Of a DNA stretch of 64,000 nucleotides, positions 10,522 through 20,665 are shown in pieces. The stretch covers positions 496,001-560,000 of the forward strand of contig CAVWHY010000001.1 in NCBI GenBank assembly GCA_963754955.1, in the 5' to 3' direction. The notes beneath the pieces are model-generated. The model ran no database searches, had not been told where the DNA came from, and was given only the letters and a program-made list of their open reading frames with translations. The DNA comes from CAVQJU01 sp963754955. GTDB lineage: Bacteria; Acidobacteriota; Vicinamibacteria; Vicinamibacterales; CAVVIG01. Every line of letters begins with the position of its first letter. The first letter of the stretch is position 1. The position numbers were made by a program, and so were the translations under genes.

Positions 10522-10803
10522 TCAAATGAAGGGGACGGGAGGCGAACGGCCGGTCGACTGCCGGGGCAGCAGCACGCTCTCGGCAAGCGGCTGGAAGAGC
10601 GCAGCCTGGCCGGCGTCGGCCAGGTGCCAGGCGCCGACGACGGCGGGGGAATCGGGATCGGTGCCGAGCTGACTCGCCGTGCAGGCCGTGCAGTGCTGCG
10701 GGTTCTTGAGGTGACAGAGGAGGTCGTGGTGTTCGAACGACGCGACGACGAGGAACGCCGCGTAGAGCGCGATGCCTGCCAGGCGCAGGAGCGACCGATC
10801 ATG
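10522..10803 (-). CDS. Small His/Cys-rich membrane protein next to metal transporter genes
   Basis: About 92 residues. ATG at 10803 gives MIGRS; removing one base just after joins to LLRLAGIALYAAFLVVASF (a membrane helix or uncleaved signal) and then EHHDLLCHLKNPQHCTACTA, a dense set of His and Cys residues that looks like a metal site. The tail (WHLADAGQAALFQPLAES) ends VPFI. No family is recognised with confidence. It lies between an outer-membrane barrel and a porin in the metal-uptake cluster, which together with the ligands suggests a metal-handling role (inference). Confidence 0.6.
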   Translation of the reverse strand, partial: HDRSLLRLAGIALYAAFLVVASFEHHDLLCHLKNPQHCTACTASQLGTDPDSPAVVGAWHLADAGQAALFQPLAESVLLPRQSTGRSPPVPFI

Positions 10804-10849
10804 ACTGTCTCTTGGCGATCACTCTTCCTCGATCTTACTGCCGTTTCGG

Positions 10850-11515
10850 TTAGCGGCCGATGAGCACCTTGAACCGCGCAGCCATGCCGCCCAGGTCCGT
10901 CTCGCCGACCTCCTTCGATATCGCCGCCGGCGCCGATGATGCCCGGGACGTGCGTGTACTGCGCGTCCACCGAAAGGCCGATCTACTTCTGGACGCGGAA
11001 CTCCACGCCGCCGAACGCCAGGTAGCCCACATGGTGGGCGTCCACGGCGTCGCCTTCGGCTGAGAAGTCCGACTCCTCCTTGTAGTTGTAGCGGCCGACT
11101 CCTCCACCGGCGTACGGAATCACCTTCCACTTCGCGGCGCCGATGCGGTAGCCGGCGCTCAGCTCGATCGGCGTGACGGTCGCCGTCAGCGGGATCCCGA
11201 GTCCGAAGGCCTGGCCGTTGCTGACGAACGCGCGCTGACCGGTCTTCTTGAACCGGGTCACGCCGAACTCGATGTAGAAGCCGCTCCGCAGACGTGATTT
11301 GCACGCCGCCGCCGAAGAACGGCTGCGGTCGAGCTGTCGAACGCGGCGTCGACGGTTGTCTTCGCCGCGAAGCTCTGCTCGGTCGCGATGAAGAACCCGC
11401 GGAACCCGACGTCGGACGGCTCGCTGAAACCGGCCGGATCGCCGGATGACTGCGCCGCCGCCGGACGCGCGGCGAGCACGGCCAGGGCGAACAGGCACGC
11501 TGCCATCGTCTTCAT
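10850..11515 (-). CDS. Outer-membrane beta-barrel protein, OmpW/OmpA-like fold (frame breaks)
   Basis: Signal peptide MKTMAACLFALAVLAARPAA, then alternating strands: GFYIEFGVTRFKKTGQRAFV, TATVTPIELSAGYRIGAAKW, KVIPYAGGGVGRYNYKEESD, YLAFGGVEFRVQKIGL. About 215 residues, consistent with an eight-stranded barrel. Frame breaks near 11325, 10985 and 10915. Its start overlaps the stop of the upstream protease gene by 4 bases, so the two are co-transcribed. Function unknown. Confidence 0.7.
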
Positions 11516-13133
11516 TTCGCCAGCCCCAGTCCGCGCAGCGTGTCGCGCGCTTCAATCAGCCCGTAGCCGAAGGTGTTGTCGCGGCCGGCGTCGCCGAGGT
11601 CGGTGGCGAACCGCTCGAGCGCCGCCTCGATGGCCGCGGGGTCCTTGATGCCCTGCTGCATCAGCATCGCCGCGACGCCTGCCACGTGCGGCGTCGCCAT
11701 GGACGTGCCGACGTAGCCGATGTAGTTGAGCACGTCGAAGCGGGGTGCCGTGTAGGACGCCGGCGGCAGCAGAAAGGTGTCGGTCAGCGTGAAGTCGTAG
11801 GTCTGCTGCCAGACGTAGCCGTTCCGGCCGAACCCGCGATCGGTGCCGCCCGGCGCCGAGAGCTCGATGTAGCTGCCCGTCGTGGAGTAGTGCGAGTGCG
11901 CCTTGTTGGGATCGACGGCGGCCACCGACACCGCGCCCTGCACGCGCGAGGCGATATCGGCGACGACTTCCTTCGGGTTGCCGTCCTCGAAGGAGTTGCC
12001 CGCGGCGACGGCGATGAACACGCCCTTGCCGACCGCGTATTTCATCGCGTCCTCGATCACCGGCGCGGGGTCTCCGGGCCGGCCGATGCTCATGTTGATG
12101 ATGTTGGCGCCGTTGTCGGCCGCGTACCGGATCCCGCGGGCGACGATGTCGTCGGTCCCCTGGTTCGGCGAGCCGAAGATGTCGTCCCACATGCCGTCGA
12201 TCACCTTGACCGGCATGATCTTCACGTTGAACGCCACGCCGGCCATGCCGGCGCTGTTGTTGGTCAGCTGTCCGATGGTGCCGCTGACGTGCGTGCCGTG
12301 GCCGTCGAGATCGAGCGGCGCGCTGTCGTTCCAGATGAAATCGCGGGGCGCCACGAACCGGCTGGCGGGCCCCAGTTCAGGCGCGAGCGACGAAGTTGAG
12401 CGTGAGATCGCCGAGCGGCGGATACAGGACGCCGTTTTCGTTCCGGAAGGCGTTCGCGTGAAACCGCACCGTGGCGTTCGCATACGACACGCCGGTGTCG
12501 AGGACGGCGACGGTGATGGTCGATCCGGCGGCCGGCTGGATGTCCCAGGCGCGCTCCAGATCGATGAGCGGCATGTTCCACTGCAGTTCCTTGTAGTACT
12601 GGTCGTTCGGCACGAAGTCCGTGCGCATGCGGTACGCGGGCTGCGCGTACTCGACGTCGGGGCGCTGCCGCAGGGCCGCCGCCACCGCCTCCGGGTCCTC
12701 CCCCGGATCGATGCCGACGACGTCGAAATTCGCATATGATGGTCGTTCGGACACCGTTGCGGTCTGCGACACGGTGGACATGGCGCGGACGCGCGCGGCC
12801 CCGACGAAGCGACGAAGACGAAGCCGTCGGCATCCCGTCGCGGAACTTCACGATGACGCGGCCGGCGACGTAGCGCGTGCCGGACGAGCCCGCGCGGTCG
12901 AGCGTGACGATCGAATGCCGCAGCGATTCGCGCACGATCGCTTCCGGCGTGCCCGGCGCATGCGACCAGTCGGCGGCGAGGCCGCGATCGATGGCGGGGA
13001 GAATGCTGGCCGGCAGGAACGATCGGAACGCTCCGGCGTCCTGGCCATGCACGACGGCGCGCGCGACGAACGCCGCGGCCGCGGCCGCGACGGCCAGCGT
13101 AAAGAAAAAGTAGCGGAGATGCGCACGCGGCAT
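11512..13133 (-). CDS. Secreted S8 (subtilisin-like) serine peptidase (frame breaks)
   Basis: Exported protease. The N-terminus MPRAHLRYFFFTLAVAAAAA is a signal peptide. An inhibitor-like propeptide follows (residues 60-150: RYVAGRVIVKFRDGMPTA, DPEAVAAALRQRPDVEYAQP). The full catalytic set is present: Asp in VAVLDTGVS, His in DGHGTHVSGTIG, the oxyanion Asn in AAGNSFEDG and Ser in GTSMATPHVAG. About 535 residues. The frame shifts near 12780 and 12375. The divergent leuC gene starts only 22 bases away, leaving very little room for two promoters. Confidence 0.88.
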
Positions 13134-13155
13134 CTCGGTATTGTACTGGAGTCCC

Positions 13156-14546
13156 ATGGCTGAAACGCTCTTTCACAAAGTCTGGAACGCGCATCGCGTG
13201 CGCACGCTGGCAAGCGGTCAGACACAGTTGTTCATCGGACTGCACCTCGTGCACGAAGTCACGAGCCCGCAGGCCTTCGACATGCTGCGGCAGCAGGGCC
13301 TGCCCGTCGCGTTTCCCGAGCGCACCGTGGCCACGATCGATCACATCGTGCCCACGAGTTCACAGAAGCGCCCGTTCCTCGACGTCATGGCCGAGGAAAT
13401 GACCGTCGGCGCTCGAACGCAACTGCCGCGACTTCGGAATCCGTCTCTACACACCGGATACCGACGAGCAGGGCATCGTCCACGTCATCGGCCCGCAGCT
13501 CGGGCTGACGCAGCCGGGGCTGACGATCGCGTGCGGCGACAGCCACACGTCCACGCACGGCGCGTTCGGCGCCATCGCCATGGGCATCGGCACCTCGCAG
13601 GTCCGCGACGTGCTGGCCTCGCAGTGCCTGGCCGTCGAGCCGCTGAAGGTCCGGCGCATCGACGTCAACGGCCAGCTGCGGCCCGGCGTGTTCGCGAAGG
13701 ACGTGATCCTCACCATCATCCGCCGGCTCGGCGTCCAGGGCGGCGTGGGCTACGCCTACGAATACGGCGGCAGCGCGCTCGATCGGATGTCGATGGACGA
13801 GCGCATGACCATCTGCAACATGTCGATCGAAGGCGGCGCCCGCGCCGGCTACGTCAACCCGGACGACACGACGTTTGCGTACCTGAAGGGCCGCCAGTAC
13901 GTCCCGAAGGGCGACGCGTTCGACAAGGCCGTGACCTGGTGGCGCGGGATGGCGTCGGATCGGAACGCCTCATACGACGATCGCGTCACGCTCGACGCGG
14001 CGTCGATCGAGCCGACGGTCACCTGGGGCATCAACCCGGGCCAGGCCGTGGGCGTCAGCGAGTCGATTCCCGCCGACGCCGACGCCGAAGCGCTCGCCTA
14101 CATGGGGTTCACGGCGAAGAGCCCCATCCGCGGGACGAAGATCGACGTCGCGTTCATCGGCTCCTGCACCAACGGCCGGCTCTCCGACATCGAGGAGGCC
14201 GCGCGCATCGTGCGCGGCCACAAGGTGTCGCCGCACGTGAAGGCGCTGATGGTGCCGGGCTCGCGCGCCGTCGCGCGCGAGGCGGAAAAGCGCGGCCTGC
14301 ACCAGGTGTTCATCGACGCCGGGATTCGAGTGGCGCGGCGCCGGCTGCTCGATGTGCCTCGCGATGAACCCCGACAAGCTGGAGGGACGCCAGGTCTGCG
14401 CGTCGTCCTCGAACCGCAACTTCAAGGGCCGGCAAGGCAGCCCGACCGGCCGCACGCTGCTGATGAGCCCAGCGATGGTGGCAGCTGCGGCGATTGCCGG
14501 CGAAGTGGTGGATGTCCGCACGATGCTCGAGGCGGTGCCCGCATGA
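13156..14546 (+). CDS. leuC: 3-isopropylmalate dehydratase large subunit (frame breaks)
   Basis: With LeuD it isomerises 2-isopropylmalate to 3-isopropylmalate in leucine synthesis, using a [4Fe-4S] cluster. Diagnostic segments: ACGDSHTSTHGAFGAIAMGI, the first cluster cysteine in FIGSCTNGR, and GCSMCLAMNPD with the other two, which appears only when an extra A near 14324 is removed. Another extra base lies near 13408. The corrected protein is about 463 residues, the usual length. The stop overlaps the leuD start (ATGA). Confidence 0.93.
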
Positions 14547-15154
14547 GCCCACAGGCAGGTCCAGGCGAGAAGATCACATCGGTGGCGGGACGCGGCATCC
14601 CGCTGCACGGCAACGACATCGACACGGACCGCATCATGCCGGCGCGGTTTCTGAAGGTCGTGTCGTTCGAGGGGCTCGAGCAGCACCTGTTCGAGGACGA
14701 CCGCAAGACCAACCGCGAACAGCACCCGTTCAGCGACATCCGCTACAACGAGGCGACGGTGCTCATCGTGAACGCCAACTTCGGCTGCGGATCCTCGCGC
14801 GAGCACGCGCCGCAGGGGCTGGTGCGCTACGGCATCCGCGCGATCATCGGCGAGTCGTTCTCGGAAATCTTCCTCGGAAATTCCGCGGTCCTGGGACTGC
14901 CCTGCTTCACCGCCGATCACGAGTCGATCGAGAAGCTGCAGGCGCTCGTCGAGAAGACGCCGGAGGTCACGATCTTTGCCAACGTCGAAACGGGAGCCAT
15001 CGTCGCGGGCCCGCTGGCGTTCACCGCGTCGGTTCCGGCGGCGCTGCGCGACGCGTTCGTCAGCGGCCAGTGGGATCCCACGTCGATGCTGCTCGCCGAT
15101 TTCGGCGCGGTGCGCGAGGTCGCGCAGCGGCTGCCGTACGTCGCCGGGTTCTGA
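14543..15154 (+). CDS. leuD: 3-isopropylmalate dehydratase small subunit
   Basis: Small subunit of the isopropylmalate isomerase, 203 residues, intact frame. It contains the swivel-domain signatures GNDIDTDRIMPARFLK and NFGCGSSREHAPQGL, and GESFSEIFLGNSAVLGLP. The ATG overlaps the leuC stop by 4 bases, implying coupled translation. A leuA-type gene lies 6.5 kb downstream, and no leuB is in the window. Confidence 0.95.
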   Translation: MSPQAGPGEKITSVAGRGIPLHGNDIDTDRIMPARFLKVVSFEGLEQHLFEDDRKTNREQHPFSDIRYNEATVLIVNANFGCGSSREHAPQGLVRYGIRAIIGESFSEIFLGNSAVLGLPCFTADHESIEKLQALVEKTPEVTIFANVETGAIVAGPLAFTASVPAALRDAFVSGQWDPTSMLLADFGAVREVAQRLPYVAGF

Positions 15155-15160
15155 GCCCTC

Positions 15161-15220
15161 CGAAGTAGCGCAGGCCTTCAGGTCTGCTGGACAGGGCAGG
15201 CCTGAAGGCCTGCACTGCAC
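15161..15220. repeat. REP-like palindrome pair (GGCCTTCAGG / GGCCTGAAGGCC)
   Basis: Two imperfect to perfect palindromes, GCAGGCCTTCAGGTCTGC (15170-15187) and GCAGGCCTGAAGGCCTGC (15196-15213), preceded by GTAGC. They follow the leuD stop directly. The same palindrome recurs at 30863-30880, 34783-34835 and 43830-43847. Likely a dispersed REP-type element; it could also act as a terminator hairpin. Confidence 0.8.
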
Positions 15221-15243
15221 CTGGACGTACACACCGATTTGCT

Positions 15244-15272
15244 TTGACTTGGCGCTGACTGATCCATATCGT
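15244..15272 (+). promoter_or_regulatory. Candidate sigma-70 promoter for the HbpS-type gene
   Basis: TTGACT at 15244-15249, a 17-base spacer, and TATCGT at 15267-15272. The -35 box matches 5 of 6 consensus bases and the -10 box 4 of 6. It lies about 65 bases before the downstream start codon and after the REP element that ends the leu operon. Prediction only. Confidence 0.4.
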
Positions 15273-15337
15273 CGTGCGCTGCAGCGCGCTTGTAACGCGG
15301 GCCGTCAGGCCTGCCAAGCGGCGGAATGGAGCGCACG

Positions 15338-16127
15338 ATGCGGACGAACAGACGGCTGATCGCGGTCACGGCCCTTCTCGGATCCCTCACACTCGGCAGC
15401 ACGCTGGCACGCGCCGGAGACGACGAACGGAGCGCCTGCCAGGGTCTCCCCTCCCACGCGGCGCTGCGTGGGGCGCTCGAGGCGGCGCAGGCGCAGCCGA
15501 ACGGCGGATTCGGATTGGAGATGTGGGCGACGGTCGTCAACCGCGACGGCGTCGTGTGCGCCGTCGTCGTTCACGGGCCACGATCGCGGCGACCAGTGGC
15601 CCGGCAGCCGGGTGATCTCGGCGCAGAAGGCCAACACGGCCAACGCCTTCAGCCTGCCAGGGCTCGCGCTGTCCACGGCGAACATCTACTCGGCCGTCCA
15701 GCCGGGCGGCAGCCTGTTCGGGCTGCAGGCGAGCAACCCCGTCAACACGGAGGTTGCGTACGGCGGCAACCCGGCGAACAACGGCCAGAGCAACGATCCG
15801 ATGGTCGGCGGGCGCATCGGCGGCGTGAACGTGTTCGGCGGCGGGCTCGCGCTGTACAACGCCAGCGGCCGGCTCGTCGGCGGCATCGGCGTGAGCGGCG
15901 ACTCCTCGTGCGCGGATCACAACATCGCGTGGCGCACGCGCAACACACTGAACCTCGACCACGTCCCCTCGGGCGTGAGCCCCGACGGCACCCGCAAGGA
16001 CAACATCGTCTACGACATCACCCCGCAACCCGGCCAGATGCCGGGTGTGAGCGCCAGCGGCTGGGGGCACCCGGTGTGCTCGGACGCCGCGAAGACGATT
16101 GCGGCCGGACTCCCGGTCACGCACTAG
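15338..16127 (+). CDS. Secreted heme-binding-like protein, GlcG/HbpS (DUF336) family (one frame break)
   Basis: Signal peptide MRTNRRLIAVTALLGSLTLG. The body has the family segments VISAQKANTANAFS, GGRIGGVNVFGGGLALYNAS and VGGIGVSGDSSCADHNIAWR. About 262 residues. One extra base near 15568 splits the gene. I prefer the ATG at 15338, which has GGAG 8 bases upstream, over the one at 15326. HbpS of Streptomyces is an extracellular heme-linked redox sensor, but most family members are of unknown role, so function is uncertain. Confidence 0.82.
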
Positions 16128-16137
16128 GCGGGACTGC

Positions 16138-16225
16138 GATAGGGCAGAGGCAGAGGGCAAAGGGCAGAGGGGAGGGCAGAGGGCTCTTGCCCTTTGCCCT
16201 TTGCCCTCTGCCCTTTGCCCTTCGC
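16138..16225. repeat. Inverted word array, GGGCAAA/GGGCAGA type
   Basis: Left arm AGGGCAGAGGCAGAGGGC, AAAGGGCAGAGGGGAGGGC; right arm CTTGCCCTTTGCCC, TTTGCCCTCTGCCCTTTGCC. The arms are near-perfect reverse complements around a short CTCTT loop, giving a long stem of repeated words. It occupies the spacer between the HbpS-type gene and the M16 peptidase gene. Confidence 0.8.
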
Positions 16226-16247
16226 TATACTCACCCCGGAGGCTGTT

Positions 16248-19009
16248 GTGCGCGAGACGTTGTGCCTGTTCGCTGCCCTTCTTGCGCTCGGCAACCCGGC
16301 GTTCGCGCAAACCCTTCCCCGTGGCGTTCAGCAGCGAGCGAGCCTCGGCGGCATCACCGAATACGCGTTCCCGAACGGGCTGCGGGTGCTCCTCTTCCCG
16401 GATCCGTCGAACCCAAAGGTCACGGTCAACATGACGTACCTCGTCGGATCGCGTTTCGAGGGCTACGGCGAGACGGGCATGGCCCACCTGCTCGAGCACC
16501 TCAACTACATCCGCTCGACGCACGACCGCGACATCAAGAAGGAACTGACCGACCACGGCGCGCAGTGGAACGGCAGCACGGACTTCGACCGCACCAACTA
16601 CTTCGAAACCGTTACGGCCACCGACGAGAACCTGCGCTGGGCGCTCGGTCTCGAGGCAGAGCGCATGGTGAACATGCGCATGGAGAAGGCGCTCCTCGAC
16701 ACGGAGATGACCGTCGTCCGCAACGAGTTCGAGCGTGGCGAGAACAATGTCCAGCGCGTCCTCGAGGAGCGCGTCCTCGCGACCGCTTTCCTCTGGCACA
16801 ACTACGGCAAGGCCGTGATCGGCTCCCGCGTCGATCTCGAGCGCGTGCCTGATCGATCGGCTGGCGGCGTTTTATCGCAAGTACTACCAGCCCGACAACG
16901 CCGTGCTCGTCATCGCCGGGCAATTCGACCCGACGAAGGCCCTCGCCATGGTCGCCGACACGGTCGGCGCGATCCCGCGGCCGGCGCGGGCACTGGACGC
17001 GCCATACACCGCTGAGCCGGCGCAGGACGGCGAGCGCTTCGTCGAGTTGCGGCGTGTGGGCTCTACGCCGGTGGTGACGGCCGCGTGGCACGGTCCCGCG
17101 CTTGCGCACCGGGATGCCGCAGCGCTCGAGGTGCTGGCCGGCGTCATGGTGAGCGGCGGCGGCGGACGCGGCGGTGGCGCCGGTACTGGGCGGCTCTACA
17201 AGGCGCTCGTGGACGGCAAGAAAGCGCTGACGGTCCGCATGGGTGTGGAGGAGCTGCACGATCCCGGGTTCATCACCGCGACGGCAACACTCGGCAGCGA
17301 CCAGTCGCTGGACGAAGCGCGCAAGGTAATGATGGATACGATCGCGGCCGTGGCCGCGGATCCGCCAACGGTGGACGAGGTCGCGCGCGCCCGGACGCGC
17401 ATCCTGCAGGGCATGGAAACGCGGATGGCCAACTCGCAGCAGGCGGCGCTCGGCCTGTCGGAAACGATCGCGAGCGGCGACTGGCGCTTGTATTTCGTCA
17501 ACTACGACCAGGTCAAGGCGGTCACGCCGGCGGATCTCGTCCGGGTCGCCCGGCTCTATTTCAAGGCGTCCAACCGCACCGTCGGCTATTTCATCCCGAC
17601 GCCCGATCCCGACCGGACCGATGTTCCCGGGCCGGTCGATCTCGACGGCGCTTCTGACGAACTACAAGACCGGGCTGTCGGTGTCGTCCGGCGAGGCCTT
17701 CGATTCGTCGCCCGCCAACGTCGAGAAACGCCTCGTGCGCGCGACGCTGCAGAACGGCATGAAGCTGGCGATGCTCTCGAAGGCCACGCGCGGCGACGCG
17801 GTCACGGCGACGATCCAGCTGCGATTCGGCGACGAGAAATCGCTGGCCGGCATGCGGGCCATCGCCGACACGACGGGCGCCCTGCTGGGACGCGGGCACC
17901 CTGACGCACACGCGCCAGCAGCTGCAGGACGAGATGCTCAAGCTGAATGCCCGCATCACCGTCACGGGCGACGGCGGGGCGCGCCTCGGCCACGATCGGC
18001 ACCACCGAAGCGAACCTCGTGCCGGCGATCCGGCTCGCCGTCGAAATGCTGCGCGAACCGTCGTTTCCGGAGGCGGAGTTCGACCAGGTGAAGAAGCAGC
18101 GCCTGGCCGCCATCGAGAACAACCGGAGCGAGCCGGCCGCGCTCGCACCGCTCGCGCTCGCCCGCGCCCTGAACCCGTTCCCGCGCGACGACGTCCGGTA
18201 CGTGGGCACCATCGACGAGCAGATCGCCGACGTCACGCGCGTGACGCTGGACGATGTGCGAAAGTTTCACGCGCGGTTTTACGGCGCCTCGCACGGCGAG
18301 CTGGTCGTCGTCGGGCAGTTCCGGGATCCCGCCGTGCGGGCCGCGGCGGCGGAACTCCTCGGCGGCTGGTCGGCCGCGGCGCCGTACGCGCCAATCGCCA
18401 CGGCCTACCAGAAAGTGCCGCCTGTGAACCTGAAGGTGGAGACGCCGGACAAGCAGAACGCCACGTTTGACGCAGCGCTCGCCGTTCGCGATGTCCGACG
18501 CCGATCCCGACTACCCCGCGATGGTCCTCGCCAACTACATGTTCGGCGGGTCGATCACCGGCCGCGCGCCGAACCGGATCCGCAACCAGGAAGGGCTCAG
18601 CTACGGCGTGAACTCGCGGTTGTCGGCGCCCGCGCTCGGGAATGCGGCGAGCTTCGGCGGCACGGCGATCGCCAACCCGCAGAACACGCCGAAAGTGGAA
18701 GCCAGCTTCCGCGACGAGCTGGCGAAAACGCTGGCCGGCGGCTTCGGTGCCGACGAAGTCGCCGCCGCAAAGAACGCCCTGCGCGATCAGCGGACCGTCG
18801 GGCGCTCGCAGGACGTCCAGCTGCTCAACCTCATTGCGACCCGCGAGGAGTTCGGACGCACGCTCGCCTGGGACGCGCAGATGGACGCGAAGCTCGAAGC
18901 GCTGACCGCGGACCAGGTCAACGCCGCGTTCCGCCGCCACGTGAGCCTCGATCAGCTCTCGATCGTCAAGGCGGGCGACTTCAAGGCCGCCGGCGCGTAC
19001 GCGCCGTAG
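16248..19009 (+). CDS. Secreted M16 zinc peptidase, two tandem M16 units (frame breaks)
   Basis: Start GTG at 16248 behind GGAGG; VRETLCLFAALLALGNPAFA is a signal peptide. The first unit carries the inverted zinc motif HLLEH (within GMAHLLEHLNYI) and the downstream glutamate helix EMTVVRNEFERGENN. A glycine-rich loop (VSGGGGRGGGAGTG) follows. The second unit (from about 17720) has the M16 fold, for example NGMKLAMLSKATRGDAVTAT and NRIRNQEGLSYGVNSRL, but no HxxEH, as is usual for the inactive half. About 915 residues once five single-base insertions (near 16852, 17649, 17895, 17976, 18487) are removed. Probably periplasmic or outer-membrane protein turnover. Confidence 0.88.
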
Positions 19010-20517
19010 TCCGGCAGCTCCACCGACGTCGCCGCCTCGCGCTCGCGGCGCCGGTGCTCGCGGAACCGGTCGAACACGGCGTGGTCGTCTTCCAGTCCCA
19101 GCGCCGACCGCCACGTCGATCCCGCGAAGGTGTGCGCGAGCATGGCGCGGCCGTGCTGCAGCACGAAGCCGGGACTGTGTCGGCACGCCACGGGCATGTG
19201 CCGCAGTTTCATCCAGCGCTCGGCGCGCCAGCGCAGGTACTCCACCTCGCGCGGCGGCACGTGCGCCGTGCCGACGACTGCCGTGGTTCCGTCATAGTGC
19301 GCGACGTCCTCGTCCACGATCAGCCGGCGGCGCCGGAAGTCGTCCGTCATCGGCGTGCGCGGATACGGCGTCGGATGCTGCACGTAGGGCCAGTCCACGT
19401 AGCGGCGCGCAAATTCGAGGTTGGCTTCGATCGACTCCCGCGTGTCGTCCGGGTTTCCGACGATCAGCCCGCCGACGACGTAGATGCCGTGGCGATGCAG
19501 GTGGTCGATGGCGGTGATGGCCGCGTTGCCGACAGAGCGGCCAGCGTGGCGATGCGTGTTCTTCGCGCCGGCCTTCAGGAACGCAAGATCCGACTCGAGG
19601 ATGTTCTCGATGCCGAGGAACACATAGCGGAACCCGGCGCGGCGCATCAGCGGCGCGAGCCGGGCGCCGTGTTCGGCGAGCGGCGACGTCATCGCCTGCA
19701 TGATGTAGTCGACGTCGCTCAATCCGCCGTCGATGATCGCCTCGCAGAGCGCCTCGAACCGCCGCACGTCGAGCGTGATGTTGTCGTCCACCAGGAAGAT
19801 CGCGCGCGCGCCGTGGCTGCGCGAGTCGGCGATGTCCGCGAGGACGCGATCGATCGGGTACGGGTGGAAGTTCCGGCCGCGCATCTCGATGATCGAGCAG
19901 AAGCTGCAGTCGTACGTGCAGCCCCGCGACGTTTCCACGACGTCGGCCTGCCGGCCGAGCACCGTGTAGCCCCCGAGCACGCGCGCGCTGCGGTCGGGCA
20001 GCCGGAGTTCCTCCGATTTGAGCGATGCGACCGGGCGATTGGGGTTGTGCACGAACCCCGCGCCGCACCGGTACGAGAGGCCCGCGATGGTGTCGGAAGG
20101 GGCGCCTGATTCAATCGCCCGCAGCAGTTCCCGGAACGTGTGCTCGCCCTCGCCGCGGACGAGGAATTCGATGGGTGTGCACGATTCGTACGCCTCCGGC
20201 GCGAGGCTCGGATCGTAGCCGCCGGCCACGATTCTGACGCCCGGGCGCAGCCGCTGCACGAGCGCCGCGACCTTCAGCGCCGTCGCCCGCTGAAACGTCA
20301 TGATCGACAGGCCGACGACATCCGGCTGATGCTCCTGCAGCAGGCGCGCAACAGTCGGTCCGACCTTTCCCTGCACGAGGATCAGGTCGGCGATGGACAC
20401 GCGGTGATGGCGGTCCACGTTGCCGGCGAGCGACGCCAGCGCGCCGTTGGGAATCCGGATCGCGACCGGCGCCATGTGCTCGAATGAGTCCGGCATCGAC
20501 AGCAGGAGGATGTTCAT
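18952..20517 (-). CDS. B12-binding domain radical SAM protein
   Basis: 521 residues, intact frame. The N-terminal 150 residues resemble a cobalamin-binding domain (DVVGLSIMTFQRATALKVAA, VRIVAGGYDPSLAPEAYESC). The radical SAM core carries the cluster motif C-x3-C-x2-C in SRGCTYDCSFCSII. Further segments AIFLVDDNITLDVRRF and GFRYVFLGIENI belong to the BchE/hopanoid-modifying type of class B enzymes. The substrate is not predictable; a lipid or tetrapyrrole methylation or rearrangement is typical. The last 58 bases overlap the M16 gene on the other strand. Confidence 0.85.
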   Translation of the reverse strand: MNILLLSMPDSFEHMAPVAIRIPNGALASLAGNVDRHHRVSIADLILVQGKVGPTVARLLQEHQPDVVGLSIMTFQRATALKVAALVQRLRPGVRIVAGGYDPSLAPEAYESCTPIEFLVRGEGEHTFRELLRAIESGAPSDTIAGLSYRCGAGFVHNPNRPVASLKSEELRLPDRSARVLGGYTVLGRQADVVETSRGCTYDCSFCSIIEMRGRNFHPYPIDRVLADIADSRSHGARAIFLVDDNITLDVRRFEALCEAIIDGGLSDVDYIMQAMTSPLAEHGARLAPLMRRAGFRYVFLGIENILESDLAFLKAGAKNTHRHAGRSVGNAAITAIDHLHRHGIYVVGGLIVGNPDDTRESIEANLEFARRYVDWPYVQHPTPYPRTPMTDDFRRRRLIVDEDVAHYDGTTAVVGTAHVPPREVEYLRWRAERWMKLRHMPVACRHSPGFVLQHGRAMLAHTFAGSTWRSALGLEDDHAVFDRFREHRRREREAATSVELPDYGAYAPAALKSPALTIES

Positions 20518-20585
20518 ACAGTTGCCAGTCGGCAGTCGGCAGTCCGCAGTCGGCGTAGCGTCCGGCTTCAGCCGGACGTTCCGGC
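20518..20585. repeat. CAGTCGG array joined to a REP-like palindrome
   Basis: Four degenerate CAGTCGG copies (TTGCCAGTCGGCAGTCGGC, AGTCCGCAGTCGG) begin 3 bases from the ATG of the radical SAM gene. They are followed by GTAGC and the palindrome GTCCGGCTTCAGCCGGAC at 20560-20577. Both intergenic repeat types sit side by side here. Confidence 0.7.
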
Positions 20586-20665
20586 AAGTGTAAAGCAGAA
20601 GTCGAGACGGAGGCGTACCAGCCGCGCGAAGAAATGCTGCTGAGCTTCGAAGCGTGAATCTGGTT

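Noticed and set aside
13580..15154. LeuC-LeuD fusion protein in one frame
   Set aside because: The frame joins them only because an extra A near 14324 shifts LeuC; the corrected LeuC stops at 14546, overlapping the leuD ATG.
17947..20109. Long plus-strand frame running from the M16 gene through the radical SAM region
   Set aside because: Only the first 170 or so codons match M16; the rest is the complement of the radical SAM gene.
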